Shown here piece by piece: positions 23,541 through 31,687 of a stretch of 42,025 nucleotides of DNA; the stretch's first letter is position 1, and every line of letters begins with the position of its first letter. The DNA lies in NCBI GenBank assembly GCA_017559825.1, contig JAFYQR010000186.1:1-42025 (forward strand), given 5' to 3'. Under the pieces are notes generated by a model, which was not told the origin of the DNA, did no database searches, and saw only the letters and a list, made by a program, of their open reading frames with translations. The translations under genes were made by a program, and so were the position numbers. The DNA comes from Thermoguttaceae bacterium (GTDB taxonomy: Bacteria; Planctomycetota; Planctomycetia; Pirellulales; Thermoguttaceae).

Positions 23541-24602
23541 GTGGACTTTAACGATTTGTCGCGGCGACGGTGCGCTTGGTTGCGCGACGGCGGGCCCGAC
23601 GCCGACGTCGCGATTTCGAGTCGCGTGCGTTTGGCGCGGAATTTGAGCGAGTTTTCGTTTGTCGGGCGAGCGACGGAAAACGATTTGCGCGGCGTCGTCG
23701 ACGCGTGCGCGCGGGCCGCCGAAAAGGCGTTCTCGCCCGACGAGGCGGAGACGCTCGACATGTCGAAGGTCTCGTTCGACGACGCTCGGCTTTTGCAAGA
23801 ACGGTTGTTGGCGAGCCGCGAGTTCGTCGAAGCCGTAGACCGTCCCCGCGCGCTTGTTTTGCGAAACGACGAAACGTTTAGCGCGATGATTAACGAAGAG
23901 GATCACTTGCGTTTGCAAGCGGTCGCGAGCGGTTTCGCGTTGAACGAGCTTTGGAAGAAAATCGATAAAATCGACGACGCGTTCGAAGCGGAGCTCGATT
24001 ACGCGTTCGACGAAAAATGGGGATACCTGACCGCGTGTCCGTCGAACGTCGGCGCCGGGATTCGAGCCAGCGCGATGCTTCATTTGCCGGCCCTTCTTGA
24101 AACGAACGAAATCGAGAAGGTGCTTCGCGGTTTGCAAAAGATGAATTTGGCGGTGCGCGGCATTTTCGGCGAAGGTTCGCGCATCGTCGGCGAATTTTTT
24201 CAAATCAGTAATCAAGCGACGCTGGGCGTTTCCGAAGAAGAGGTCGTCGAGCAGTTGCGCGAGGTGATCGCCTCCGTGATCAATTACGAGCGGCAGGCGC
24301 GCCAAACGATGTTGGAGAAAGATCGCGACGGCGCGATGGATCGGTGCTGTCGGGCGTTCGCGCTTTTGAAATCGGCGCGAACGATTTCGGCGGACGAGGC
24401 GTTCGCGCACCTGTCGAGCGTAAGGCTCGGCGTTAGTTTGCGTTTGATCGAAAGCGCGCCGATTTCGATCGTCAACGAGTTGACGACGGCGATTCGCTCG
24501 TCGCATTTGCGCCGATTGACCGGAACGAAACCGGACGCCGAGATCGACGAGGAAGCGTTGCGCGCCGGTTACGTTCGCGAAAAGTTGAAAGATTACGATT
24601 GA
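23541..24602 (+). CDS. mcsB: McsB-like ATP:guanido phosphotransferase (protein arginine kinase)
   Basis: 353 residues, GTG start with GAGG 7 bases before. The kinase fold is complete: 'DVAISSRVRLARNL', 'INEEDHLRLQAV' (about residues 115-126), 'YLTACPSNVGAGIRASAMLHLPAL' in essence around 165-185, and the C-terminal 'KSARTISADEAFAHLSSVRLGVSL', which matches the McsB-specific extension. Length fits Bacillus McsB, which phosphorylates arginines to mark proteins for ClpCP. The conserved Gly-Thr-Gly around the catalytic cysteine reads Gly-Ala-Gly. No mcsA, ctsR or clpC is adjacent; in many bacteria mcsA is immediately upstream. It may act with partners encoded elsewhere. Confidence 0.9.
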   Translation: MDFNDLSRRRCAWLRDGGPDADVAISSRVRLARNLSEFSFVGRATENDLRGVVDACARAAEKAFSPDEAETLDMSKVSFDDARLLQERLLASREFVEAVDRPRALVLRNDETFSAMINEEDHLRLQAVASGFALNELWKKIDKIDDAFEAELDYAFDEKWGYLTACPSNVGAGIRASAMLHLPALLETNEIEKVLRGLQKMNLAVRGIFGEGSRIVGEFFQISNQATLGVSEEEVVEQLREVIASVINYERQARQTMLEKDRDGAMDRCCRAFALLKSARTISADEAFAHLSSVRLGVSLRLIESAPISIVNELTTAIRSSHLRRLTGTKPDAEIDEEALRAGYVREKLKDYD

Positions 24603-24671
24603 GCGAACAAACGTCGCGTTCGGCGCTTTCGTCGAGACGAAAAAGAACGGAGCGACTGTAAAATCGTTAAA

Positions 24672-24726
24672 AAAATAAAAATCGAAACGTCGGAGGGTTA
24701 GCGGCTCTCCGGCGTTTCGATTTTTT
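24672..24726. terminator. Bidirectional intrinsic terminator
   Basis: ATCGAAACG-CGGAG (24681-24694) pairs with CTCCGGCGTTTCGAT (about 24707-24721), followed by TTTTTT to the right and an A-rich run to the left. It lies between the convergent McsB gene and the small Tat-signal gene. Confidence 0.88.
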
Positions 24727-24798
24727 GCGGAAGAAAATTTTGCGTTTCGACGACGCGAGCGATTTTTCGCTGGAAATGGAACCGTCCGCTAAACGTTG

Positions 24799-25131
24799 TT
24801 AAAATTTAAGGAATTTAACGTTGCGACCGGCTCTTTGGGTCAAAATTTTGAGGCAGTTGGCGAAATAGTAAACGCGTCGACCGCCGTCTTTCTTCTGCGC
24901 GTAACGATAGGCGACGGTCAGAATTTCGACCGAAATTTCGCCGGCGCGGGCTTTGGCGACGACGTCGTCGACGAAAGCCGCTTCGGCGTCCGTTTTAACG
25001 CGCAATTCTTGTTTGAGCGTCGCCGGATCGAGCGCGGCGTTCGCGCCGAACGCGGCGCGACCGACGAAAAGACTCGCTCCAAAGCAAGCGGCGGCTCGGA
25101 GAACGAAATCGCGACGGGAAAGAGTTTGCAT
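24799..25131 (-). CDS. Small Tat-exported protein of unknown function
   Basis: 110 residues from the ATG at 25131, preceded by AAGGACG. The frame is open further upstream, but the chosen start directly gives a twin-arginine signal: 'SRRDFVLRAAACFGASLFVGRAAFGA' in outline (residues 5-30), with probable cleavage near Ala-Asn-Ala. The mature 80 residues are helical: 'VKTDAEAAFVDDVVAKARAGEIS', 'VEILTVAYRYAQKKDGGRRVYYFANCLKIL'. I do not recognise a family. The Tat signal suggests folding or cofactor insertion before export, but a protein this small may also ride with a partner. The queC gene lies upstream on the same strand, ending about 200 bases away. Confidence 0.72.
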   Translation of the reverse strand: MQTLSRRDFVLRAAACFGASLFVGRAAFGANAALDPATLKQELRVKTDAEAAFVDDVVAKARAGEISVEILTVAYRYAQKKDGGRRVYYFANCLKILTQRAGRNVKFLKF

Positions 25132-25333
25132 AACGACGTCCTTGTCTTGAAAGCGGAAAACGGCGGAAATGTCGCGTCGACGCCGACGAGAGCGGCGTTT
25201 GGCGGCGGCCCGTTCGCGCGAAGCGCGTTTTTTCGTATATCGGCGTTTCGGCGAGCGAACTTGAACGCGTCGCGTCGAAAAGCGTCGAACCTTGGTTTTT
25301 GTTGCGGAAAACAAGTCGAACCGCGCTTCGCCG

Positions 25334-26032
25334 CTAATTTTGAACGCGATACGGGGCGGGGTCGACCAGCCCGGCGGCGGCGAAACCCGCTTGGCGAAGG
25401 ACGCAAGCCTCGCAACGCCCGCAGGAAAGCCCCTCGTCGTCAAGGTCGTAACAGGTGCGCGTCAACGAATAGTCGAGCCCGAGTTCGACGCCGCGGCGGA
25501 TAATTTCGCCTTTGTCGAGACGCATCAGCGGCGCTTTAATAGCGATGGGCGAGCCCTCGACGCCGACTTTCGTCGCAAGTTGGGCAAGATGGGAAAACGC
25601 GTCTAAATATTCCGGGCGGCAGTCGGGATAACCGCTGTAATCGACGCAGTTGACGCCGAGCCAAATCTCGTCGGCGCCGCGCGTTTCGGCGAACGCGAGC
25701 GCGAGCGAAAGGAAAATTGTGTTTCGCGCCGGAACGTAGGAGGTCGGAATCGACGCGCCGATCTTTTCGAGCGGAACGTCCGTTTCGACTTTAATCGCGT
25801 CGTCCGTCAGCGAACTGCCGCCGAAAAGCGTCAAATCGATCGGGAAAATCAGGTGCTCGCGAACGTTGAAAGAGCGAGCGACCGCCCGCGCCGCGTCGAG
25901 TTCTCGGGCGTGCCGCTGGTTGTAGTTAAGCGTTAGCGCGTAAATTTCTCGATTTTCGACCGCCGCGATAGCGCAAACCGTCGAGGAATCGAGACCGCCG
26001 GAAAGTAAAACGACCGCTTTTTTTTGCGACAT
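25334..26032 (-). CDS. queC: 7-cyano-7-deazaguanine synthase
   Basis: 232 residues from the ATG at 26032, where the family starts ('KKAVVLLSGGLDSSTVCAI'). It makes preQ0 from carboxydeazaguanine, ammonia and ATP in queuosine synthesis. The PP-loop 'SGGLDSS' lies at about 10-16, 'TLNYNQRHARELDAA' and 'TSYVPARNTIFLSLALAFAE' follow, 'WLGVNCVDYSGYPDCRPEYLDAF' is diagnostic, and the zinc site 'CYDLDDEGLSCGRCEACVLR' is intact. It is the last gene of the packed minus-strand run that begins with the thioredoxin gene. No other queuosine gene is present nearby. Confidence 0.95.
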   Translation of the reverse strand: MSQKKAVVLLSGGLDSSTVCAIAAVENREIYALTLNYNQRHARELDAARAVARSFNVREHLIFPIDLTLFGGSSLTDDAIKVETDVPLEKIGASIPTSYVPARNTIFLSLALAFAETRGADEIWLGVNCVDYSGYPDCRPEYLDAFSHLAQLATKVGVEGSPIAIKAPLMRLDKGEIIRRGVELGLDYSLTRTCYDLDDEGLSCGRCEACVLRQAGFAAAGLVDPAPYRVQN

Positions 26033-26106
26033 GCGAGCCCTTTTGAGGAAAACGAACGGAGGGAAGGAGGAAATAAGGGGAAGAACGGACGAAATCGCCG
26101 TCGCGC

Positions 26107-26463
26107 TCAACGGTTTTCTTCGTCGCGCAACGGCGCGATCAACTCGTCGACGCTCGGCGTTTTCGAAGCGTTCGCCGCGTCGTCGGGCGCGCCGCCGTCG
26201 GCGACGGAAGCGTCGTTTTCGTCGACGAAGAGATCGAGACGAACGGAGAACGCAAACGGATTCGGCGCGGCGTCGGCGCAAATTTTGACGAACGAACTCG
26301 ACGATTCGACGGGTTCCGAGCGCGTCGGCGGCGGCTCGGGAACGGAGGTCGCCGGAATTTGCGTTTTACGACGGCAGCGCGGACAGAGAATCGTTCGTCC
26401 GATAAAACTCGAGGCGACCGTTAGCTCCGAACGGCAGGAATCGCAAAAAAACGTGATTTTCAT
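26107..26463 (-). CDS. Small zinc-ribbon protein of unknown function
   Basis: 118 residues from the ATG at 26463 (GGAG about 9 bases before). The N-terminal 36 residues contain two CxxC pairs, 'FFCDSCRSEL' and 'ILCPRCRRKTQIP', with a 'G-R-T-I' turn between, a zinc-ribbon pattern common in planctomycete small proteins. The rest is Pro/Ser-rich, then 'PFAFSVRLDLFVDEND', then acidic. No catalytic domain is visible; it may be a regulator or an adaptor. It lies between yidD and queC, 54 bases from yidD's stop. Confidence 0.75.
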   Translation of the reverse strand: MKITFFCDSCRSELTVASSFIGRTILCPRCRRKTQIPATSVPEPPPTRSEPVESSSSFVKICADAAPNPFAFSVRLDLFVDENDASVADGGAPDDAANASKTPSVDELIAPLRDEENR

Positions 26464-26516
26464 GACGCAACACTCCGCGCCGTCAAACGGCGACGCGTTC
26501 GACGGAAGGTTGGAAA

Positions 26517-26777
26517 TTACGGCGGATCCCAGCCGCCGCGCGAAAACGGATGGCAGCGCAAAACGCGGCCGCACGTCTTCAAAACGCCGAGGAAGACGCC
26601 GTATTTTTCAATCGCCTGCAGGCAGTATTGGCTGCAAGTCGGCGTGAAACGACAGCAAGGGCCGAACATCGGGCTGATCGCCAGCTGGTAAAAACGGACG
26701 AGTTTAACGATTAAAACGGTCGCGCAACGTTCCAGTAAGCGAAAAAAGGCGGACGCAAACAAGGCGAAGCGATTCAT
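26517..26777 (-). CDS. yidD: Membrane protein insertion efficiency factor
   Basis: 86 residues, full length for the family. '[37 protein letters not shown]' in outline (residues 24-60) carries the three conserved cysteines of YidD, followed by '[16 protein letters not shown]', the family's invariant C-terminal signature. It is a small amphipathic protein at the inner membrane that assists YidC-mediated insertion. The ATG overlaps the rnpA stop as ATGA, so the two are translationally coupled, as in most bacteria. Confidence 0.96.
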   Translation of the reverse strand: MNRFALFASAFFRLLERCATVLIVKLVRFYQLAISPMFGPCCRFTPTCSQYCLQAIEKYGVFLGVLKTCGRVLRCHPFSRGGWDPP

Positions 26778-27244
26778 TGTCGCGATTCGGCGGAAACGTT
26801 GGAAACGTTTGGAGCGGTCGAAGCGGTTTTAACGGCTTCCGCGCGTTTCGCCGCTTTGCGAGCGCAGCGGGCCGTCAATTTCGTCAAATCGTCGGCGAGC
26901 GTCGCCAAACTCGGAATCGTCTCTTGTCGAGTCGGAATCGCGACGAAGTCGAAACCTTGCGGCAACTCGCGGCGACGGAGACGAAACGCTTCGCGCAGAA
27001 GCCGCTTCCAACGGTTGCGAACGAACGCTTTGCCGACTTTTTTCGAAACGGAGAGCCCCAACCGGCTCGGCGCGTTCGGCGTCGTCGGGCGGCAGCAAAC
27101 GGTCAAGCGCTCGTTGTAAACGCGAATCCGCGCTCGATAAACGAGCTGAAAGTCGGTCGAACGCTTGATTTTTCGCGCTTTGTCGAAGCGGAAAGGGCGC
27201 GTTTCCGACGCTTGCGGAGCGCCGGCGTGCGAGGAATCGGTCAT
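26774..27244 (-). CDS. rnpA: Ribonuclease P protein component
   Basis: 156 residues from the ATG at 27244. This ATG overlaps the thioredoxin stop (ATGA) and is preceded by GGAAG; an open frame further upstream lies inside the thioredoxin gene in another frame and is not believed. '[19 protein letters not shown]' and '[28 protein letters not shown]' contain the RNR signature that binds RNase P RNA. It matures the 5' ends of tRNAs. The N-terminal 20 residues and C-terminal 30 (Ala/Thr/Val-rich) extend beyond the compact core. rpmH, usually just upstream, is absent here and is replaced by a thioredoxin gene. Confidence 0.94.
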   Translation of the reverse strand: MTDSSHAGAPQASETRPFRFDKARKIKRSTDFQLVYRARIRVYNERLTVCCRPTTPNAPSRLGLSVSKKVGKAFVRNRWKRLLREAFRLRRRELPQGFDFVAIPTRQETIPSLATLADDLTKLTARCARKAAKRAEAVKTASTAPNVSNVSAESRQ

Positions 27245-27828
27245 TCTTCCGGCCAAAGCTCCTCTTCGAGCGGTTTTTCGGCGGACTCGACGTTTTCCGC
27301 GGTCGTCGCCGAGGTTGTTTCCGGCGCGTCCGAGGCGGTTTGCAGTTCTTGCGGCGCGGGCTCGCAAATCGAGTCGACGAGATTCGCCAGCGTGTGCGGC
27401 TCGTAACCGACGACTTGCGCGTAACCGCGACCGTCGAGGTAAACGCGAACGTCCGGGATCGATTGGACGCCGAGATCGCGCGCCGTTTTTCCGAGCTCGT
27501 CGACGTCGACTTCGGCGAATTTTACTCCGCGACCGGCGAAGTAACCGGCTTGTTTAAGCAAGTCGGGCTCGAACGCGCGGCACGGCGGGCACCACTGAGC
27601 GCCGAATTTAACGACGGCGACGGGCGCGCTTTTGACGAAGCTGTTAAATTCCGACTCGGTTTTCAAATGAACGACGTCGCCGTCCGGCGCCGCCGAATAA
27701 TCGACCGAACGCGCCGCGGCGACTTCCGGGGGAATTTCCGGCGTTTCGGGAGCGCGACCGCAACCGAACGCGGCGCCAAAAAGAAGCGTCGAGGCGATAA
27801 AAATATTAAAATGCGAGCGTTTCGACAT
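27241..27828 (-). CDS. Lipoprotein thioredoxin
   Basis: 195 residues. The N-terminus is a lipoprotein signal with cysteine in 'GAAFGCGRAP'. The thioredoxin fold spans about residues 50-155, with the active site 'AQWCPPCRAFEPDL' (near 80-90) and the cis-proline loop 'GVQSIPDVRVYLDG'. The acidic tail after residue 160 is low-complexity. It is probably an envelope-facing disulfide reductase or cytochrome-maturation-type protein. A CPPC active site and the lipoprotein anchor are directly visible; the partner is not. It is the first gene of the run with rnpA, yidD, the zinc-ribbon gene and queC. AGGAGA precedes the ATG. Confidence 0.9.
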   Translation of the reverse strand: MSKRSHFNIFIASTLLFGAAFGCGRAPETPEIPPEVAAARSVDYSAAPDGDVVHLKTESEFNSFVKSAPVAVVKFGAQWCPPCRAFEPDLLKQAGYFAGRGVKFAEVDVDELGKTARDLGVQSIPDVRVYLDGRGYAQVVGYEPHTLANLVDSICEPAPQELQTASDAPETTSATTAENVESAEKPLEEELWPEE

Positions 27829-27998
27829 AGCGCGTCGTCTCCTGCGCCGCGTCGACGCAAAGGCGTCGCCGACGGTTAAAGGGGCGGCTAACGAACGTGC
27901 GACGATTAGAAAACGGCCCGTTCGTCAAGAAAACAACGATCGTCCGCCGACCTTAACGCGTTTTACCGGCGGTAAAAACGTTAAAATCGGCGAGCGTT

Positions 27999-28025
27999 AA
28001 AAAACGGAGCGTCCGAAAACGCTCC
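27999..28025 (-). terminator. Intrinsic terminator of the phosphoglycerate mutase gene
   Basis: GGAGCG (28006-28011) pairs with CGCTCC (28020-28025); on the minus strand TTTTTT follows (complement of 27999-28004). It starts about 14 bases past the stop. Confidence 0.78.
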
Positions 28026-28038
28026 TAAGAGGCGAAAA

Positions 28039-29253
28039 TCAAGCGCCGAATTTGCCCAAGCGGTTGGCGTGCGCCATCGCGAGCGGCATCAAGTGAATCG
28101 CTTGGAAGTGGCCGAGACCGCCGAAGTTGTTCGCTTCCGTTTCGCCGAATTTTTGGCAGGAGTCGGTGCGGGCGAGATCGGAAACGATCATCGTCGGAAC
28201 CGGGTGGAAGGAGTGCGAAGCCATCTTCGCCGGGGTGCTGTGGTCGCCGGTGACGATCAAGCAGTCGTTCGGGCCGATAAGCGACGCGATTTCCGGCATC
28301 ACTTTGTCGAGTTCTTCGACCATCTTGCGTTTTTCTTCGTAGTCGCCGTCTTCGCCGCGGCTGTCGGTGTACTTGAAGTGGAGGAAGAAGAAGTCGTATT
28401 TGTTCCAGTTTTCTTTCAAAACTTCGACTTCTTCTTGGAGCGACGCCGGGGAACCGACGAGTTCCATGCCGACGAGGCTCGCGAGGCCCTTGTACATCGG
28501 GTAGACGGCGATCGCGGCGGCGTCGAGACCGTACAGTTCTTTGTAGGTCGGGAGGCTCGGCTTCTTCGCGAAACCGCGCATCGTCAGGCAGTTCGCCTTC
28601 GGTTGGCCTTTGAGAATTTCGACGGCTTGGTTGAAGAATTCCTTCGCGACTTGAGCGGTCTTTTCGCTTTCGGCGTCTTTAGCGACCGGGTCGAGCGGTT
28701 TCGCGCCGACCTTTTGCGGGTCGGTGTCCGCGACGTTGCCGCCGAGACCTTCGCCGCGGAAAACGACGACGAAACGGTGTTCTTTCACCGGCTTGACGAA
28801 GACTTCGACGCCCGGGATTTTGACGTTTTCGAGGAGTTTGACGACTTCGACCGATTCTTCCGTCGGAATGCGGCCGGCGCGACGGTCGGTAATGAGGCCG
28901 TTTTCGTCGATCGTGCAGAAGTTGCAGCGGATGCAAACGTCGTTCGGGCCGACCGGGAACGCGATGCCGGCGGCTTCGAGAACGCCGCGACCGATTTGGA
29001 AGACGAGCGGGTCGTAACCGAAGAGACCGAGATGGCCCGGGCCGCTGCCGGGGGTAATACCCGGGAGAATCGGAAGGGACATGCCGGAAACGCCCTTGGC
29101 GGCGAGTTGATCGAGATTCGGCGTCGAGGCGGCTTCCAATTCGGTCGGCCCGCCCGGTTGCAGCGGAAGACCGCCGATACCGTCCGAAACGACCATAACG
29201 ATTTTACCGCCTTCATCGGTTTTGAGGGATTGAATCAACTCGTGCAGTTCCAT
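28039..29253 (-). CDS. apgM: 2,3-bisphosphoglycerate-independent phosphoglycerate mutase (archaeal type)
   Basis: 404 residues from the ATG at 29253, favoured because AAAGG lies 7 bases before; an upstream ATG at 29277 would add eight residues. It interconverts 3- and 2-phosphoglycerate in glycolysis. 'VMVVSDGIGGLPLQ' is the first metal-binding segment, 'STPNLDQLAAKGVSG' and 'LPGITPGSGPGHLGLFGYDP' follow with the catalytic Ser region, then 'GRGVLEAAGI'. The C-terminal metal ligands appear in 'FLHFKYTDSRGEDGD' and 'LIVTGDHSTPAKMASHSFHPVP'. Length and motifs fit the archaeal-type alkaline-phosphatase-superfamily enzyme (ApgM), common in bacteria, rather than GpmI. Confidence 0.94.
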   Translation of the reverse strand: MELHELIQSLKTDEGGKIVMVVSDGIGGLPLQPGGPTELEAASTPNLDQLAAKGVSGMSLPILPGITPGSGPGHLGLFGYDPLVFQIGRGVLEAAGIAFPVGPNDVCIRCNFCTIDENGLITDRRAGRIPTEESVEVVKLLENVKIPGVEVFVKPVKEHRFVVVFRGEGLGGNVADTDPQKVGAKPLDPVAKDAESEKTAQVAKEFFNQAVEILKGQPKANCLTMRGFAKKPSLPTYKELYGLDAAAIAVYPMYKGLASLVGMELVGSPASLQEEVEVLKENWNKYDFFFLHFKYTDSRGEDGDYEEKRKMVEELDKVMPEIASLIGPNDCLIVTGDHSTPAKMASHSFHPVPTMIVSDLARTDSCQKFGETEANNFGGLGHFQAIHLMPLAMAHANRLGKFGA

Positions 29254-29706
29254 TTCAAACCTTTCGTCTTCAAACAAACGTCAAATTAAGGGCGAACGAC
29301 GCGGCGACTCGACGTTGCGAGGCGAACGCGACGCTCGGCGGGGAGCGCGTTTTAACGGCGTTTAACCCCAAGATTCTCCTCGGATATTCTAACCGATATT
29401 TTCGCATTCGTCCAGCGGGGGAGAAAAATTTTTTCCGGCGAGCGAAATCGCGGCGAAACGTCGAGAAAGAGAGGGCGTTTCAAGCGGCGGAATCGGCGGG
29501 CGCGAAGAAATATTGCGTCTTGTTGACAATATTAATTAATAATTGCGAATAACGCGCGGAAAAATCGGAGGCCGGACGGCGCGGCGGGAAAGTCGGGCGG
29601 GCCCGCTTGCGGCGCGAAGGAAAACGGGTATAATGGCTAAGTCGACGGCTTGCGCGGCGGCGCGAGTCGTTTTCGGTAAGAATTGAGAAACGGAATTGGA
29701 TAAACG
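29254..29706. other. 453-base divergent intergenic region
   Basis: Between apgM (minus) and trpS (plus). It contains a weak minus-strand promoter candidate for apgM (TAGAAT, complement of 29386-29391, with CTGGAC at 29410-29415 and an 18-base spacer), an AT-rich patch with a perfect TTGACA at 29524-29529, and the strong trpS promoter at 29607-29634. No T-box or tRNA-like structure was seen before trpS. Confidence 0.6.
29607..29634 (+). promoter_or_regulatory. Putative promoter of trpS
   Basis: TTGCGG (29607-29612), a 16-base spacer and a perfect TATAAT (29629-29634), followed by a leader of about 65 bases. Confidence 0.72.
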
Positions 29707-30705
29707 ATGAAAAAAAGACTCTTGACGGGTTTGCAACCGAGCGGCGCGCTGACGATCGGGAATTATTGCGGCGGAATCAAACAAGTCGTTAATTATCAAA
29801 ACGATTACGAGACGTTCCTTTTCGTGCCGGATATGCACGCGATCACCGTGCCGCAAGACCCGGAGCTTTTGCATCGTCGCATTAAGGAAGTCGTCGGCTT
29901 GTACCTCGCTTGCGGCGTTTCTCCGACCGAGAACCACATTTACATTCAGTCGGAAGTGCCGCAGCACGCAAACCTTTCGTGGATTCTCGAATGCTCCGCG
30001 TACATGGGCGAAATGTCGCGCATGACGCAATTTAAGGCGAAGTCCGCGGAGCAGGAAAAGAAAAAGAAAGAAATTGGGTGCGGGCTTTTCACCTATCCGA
30101 TTTTGATGGCGGCCGACATTTTGCTTTACAACGCGCACGTCGTGCCGACCGGCGCCGACCAAAAGCAGCACGTCGAGCTGGCGCGCAACTTGGCGCAGCG
30201 TTTCAACGCGAAGTACGGCGAGACGTTCGTCGTGCCGGAGCCGCTCATTCCGTCCGTCGGCGCGAAAATCCGCGACTTGCAAGCGCCGGAAAAGAAGATG
30301 AGCAAGAGCTGCGAGAATCCGAAAGCGTCGATTTTCTTGACCGATACCGAGAAGGACGCGCGGAAAAAGATCATGAGCGCCGTTACCGACTCCGGCGAAG
30401 GCGTTTACTTCGACGAGGCGAACAAGCCCGGCGTTTCGAATTTGTTGACGATTTACTCTGTTTTCAAAGATTTGACGATTCCCGAGACGGAAAAGCGTTT
30501 CGAGAACGCGCGGTACGGCGATCTGAAGAAGGAAGTCGCCGAAGTCGTCGTCGAATTTTTGGCGGTTTTGCAAGATAAGTTCGCCGAAACGATGAAGTCG
30601 GGGCTCGTCGACGAAACGCTCGACCGCGGACGCGATTACGCTCGCCAAGTCGCTGAAGAGACTTACGACAAAGCGCGGCGGCTTGTCGGTTTCGGACGAG
30701 TTTAA
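29707..30705 (+). CDS. trpS: Tryptophanyl-tRNA synthetase
   Basis: 332 residues, normal for bacterial TrpRS. The N-terminal 'LTGLQPSGALTIGNYCGGI' contains the HIGH-like signature in the TrpRS form ('TIGN'), 'FVPDMHAITVPQDP' and 'LSWILECSAYMGEMSRMTQFK' line the active site, 'YPILMAADILLYNAHVVPTGADQKQHVELAR' in outline is the tryptophan/ATP-binding core, and 'KKMSKSCENP' is the KMSKS loop. 'VTDSGEGVYFD' and 'GVSNLLTIYSVF' are typical of the C-terminal half. It charges tRNA-Trp. The start codon lacks a strong Shine-Dalgarno; only a GGAT-like element is present. Confidence 0.97.
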   Translation: MKKRLLTGLQPSGALTIGNYCGGIKQVVNYQNDYETFLFVPDMHAITVPQDPELLHRRIKEVVGLYLACGVSPTENHIYIQSEVPQHANLSWILECSAYMGEMSRMTQFKAKSAEQEKKKKEIGCGLFTYPILMAADILLYNAHVVPTGADQKQHVELARNLAQRFNAKYGETFVVPEPLIPSVGAKIRDLQAPEKKMSKSCENPKASIFLTDTEKDARKKIMSAVTDSGEGVYFDEANKPGVSNLLTIYSVFKDLTIPETEKRFENARYGDLKKEVAEVVVEFLAVLQDKFAETMKSGLVDETLDRGRDYARQVAEETYDKARRLVGFGRV

Positions 30706-30747
30706 CGATTTTTACGAACGCGGCGAACGCGAGTTTGCCAAAAAACG

Positions 30748-30779
30748 TTTAGGCGCGGCGAAATTTCGACGCGCCTAAA
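30748..30779 (+). terminator. Probable intrinsic terminator of trpS
   Basis: TTTAGGCGCG (30748-30757) pairs perfectly with CGCGCCTAAA (30770-30779) around a 12-base loop. The downstream tract (GGCGTTTCTTGACGTTTTT) is only moderately T-rich. Confidence 0.65.
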
Positions 30780-30864
30780 GGCGTTTCTTGACGTTTTTAA
30801 AAGAGAAGGGAACTTAACGGCGCCGCTCGCGTCTAATTTGGTCGGCGGGCGGAAAAAACTTGCG

Positions 30865-30907
30865 AAAGGAGGCGGGCGAGCGGTCGCGCGGCGGCTCGCG
30901 GCTTATG
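30865..30907 (+). promoter_or_regulatory. Ribosome-binding region with a hairpin bridging Shine-Dalgarno and start codon
   Basis: A near-perfect Shine-Dalgarno AAAGGAGG (30865-30872) lies 32 bases before the only plausible start, ATG 30905-30907, which is too far for initiation. Between them GCGAGC (30876-30881) and GCTCGC (30894-30899) form a GC-only-but-one 6-base stem. Folding it removes 24 bases and leaves 8 bases between Shine-Dalgarno and ATG, an optimal spacing. Confidence 0.5.
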
Positions 30908-31519
30908 TTGAAATGGAATAAAACGAACGAAGGAACGGGCGAACGGCTCGCTTGGAATTTTTTCGACGAGCAGTATCACCCGATCGTTTCGACGACCGAT
31001 TTCTTCGAGGAAAAGCGAGCGCGATTTGATTACGTTCGCGAGCAGCTCGAGTTGAACGCCGTGCGTCGCGGCGCGAACTTGGTCGACGAAGAGCGGACGC
31101 GGCATATTTTGTTCGGCTCTCCGATAGCGCGAACCGTTCGAGCGCCGGAGGCGGAGAGCGAAACGACGACGAGCGTTCGCGGATGGTCGGGCGGACACGC
31201 GAATCCGGACGCCGCGAAGTTTGGGAAGACGCAAATTCCCAATTTTTGGACCGGAGAACGATTTATGTACGAAGTTTCCGACATTCTCGCCGACTCGAAT
31301 TCGCGCTGGTTTTTGCAGGACGGCTCCGACGAGACAAACGAGCGGGCGCCGCGTTACGTTTGCGTCGAAGAACGGTTCGGCGTGCCGATTCGCGTCGTCG
31401 CGGAACGCGTCGAGGATGGGTTGAAATGCGTTACGGCTTTTCCCGATTACGGGCGCTTTCCTTTAGAGGAACGGCGCGGCGTCGTTGTTTCGGCGGACGA
31501 AAAAATTTTCTTAGAATAG
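30905..31519 (+). CDS. Hypothetical protein
   Basis: 204 residues from the ATG at 30905; no ATG, GTG or TTG lies nearer the upstream AAAGGAGG. It is soluble and without signal or membrane segments. Recognisable landmarks are 'NKTNEGTGERLAWNFFDEQYHPIVSTTDFFEEKRARFDYV' in outline (residues 5-45), a variable Ser/Thr/Gly linker around 85-105, and a C-terminal half with 'NFWTGERFMYEVSDIL', 'APRYVCVEERFGVPIRVVAERV' and 'CVTAFPDYGRFPLEER'. No family is recognised. It follows trpS but a terminator intervenes. Confidence 0.7.
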   Translation: MLKWNKTNEGTGERLAWNFFDEQYHPIVSTTDFFEEKRARFDYVREQLELNAVRRGANLVDEERTRHILFGSPIARTVRAPEAESETTTSVRGWSGGHANPDAAKFGKTQIPNFWTGERFMYEVSDILADSNSRWFLQDGSDETNERAPRYVCVEERFGVPIRVVAERVEDGLKCVTAFPDYGRFPLEERRGVVVSADEKIFLE

Positions 31520-31565
31520 CGTCAAACGAGAATCGCGCCTCTTAAAAATTGGGGCGCGACGATGA

Positions 31566-31614
31566 AAACGCTCCTTGGCGCGTTGGAATTGAGCGCGAAG
31601 GAGCGTTTGCGTTT
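31566..31614 (+). terminator. Probable intrinsic terminator after the hypothetical gene
   Basis: AAACGCTCCTT (31566-31576) pairs with AAGGAGCGTTT (31598-31608), followed by GCGTTTT. The A-rich sequence further right could also serve the opposite strand. Confidence 0.65.
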
Positions 31615-31687
31615 TAAAAAAAGCGGATTTTAACGAATTAACGTCGCCGACGCTGTAATCGGCGGCGTCGACGTTGGCAAAGCGCGG

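Noticed and set aside
28069..29289. 406-codon plus-strand frame across phosphoglycerate mutase
   Set aside because: Antisense shadow of apgM; composition only mirrors the sense codons.
29254..29706. T-box leader before trpS
   Set aside because: The region between promoter and ATG is only about 65 bases and shows no T-box sequence or terminator-antiterminator pair.
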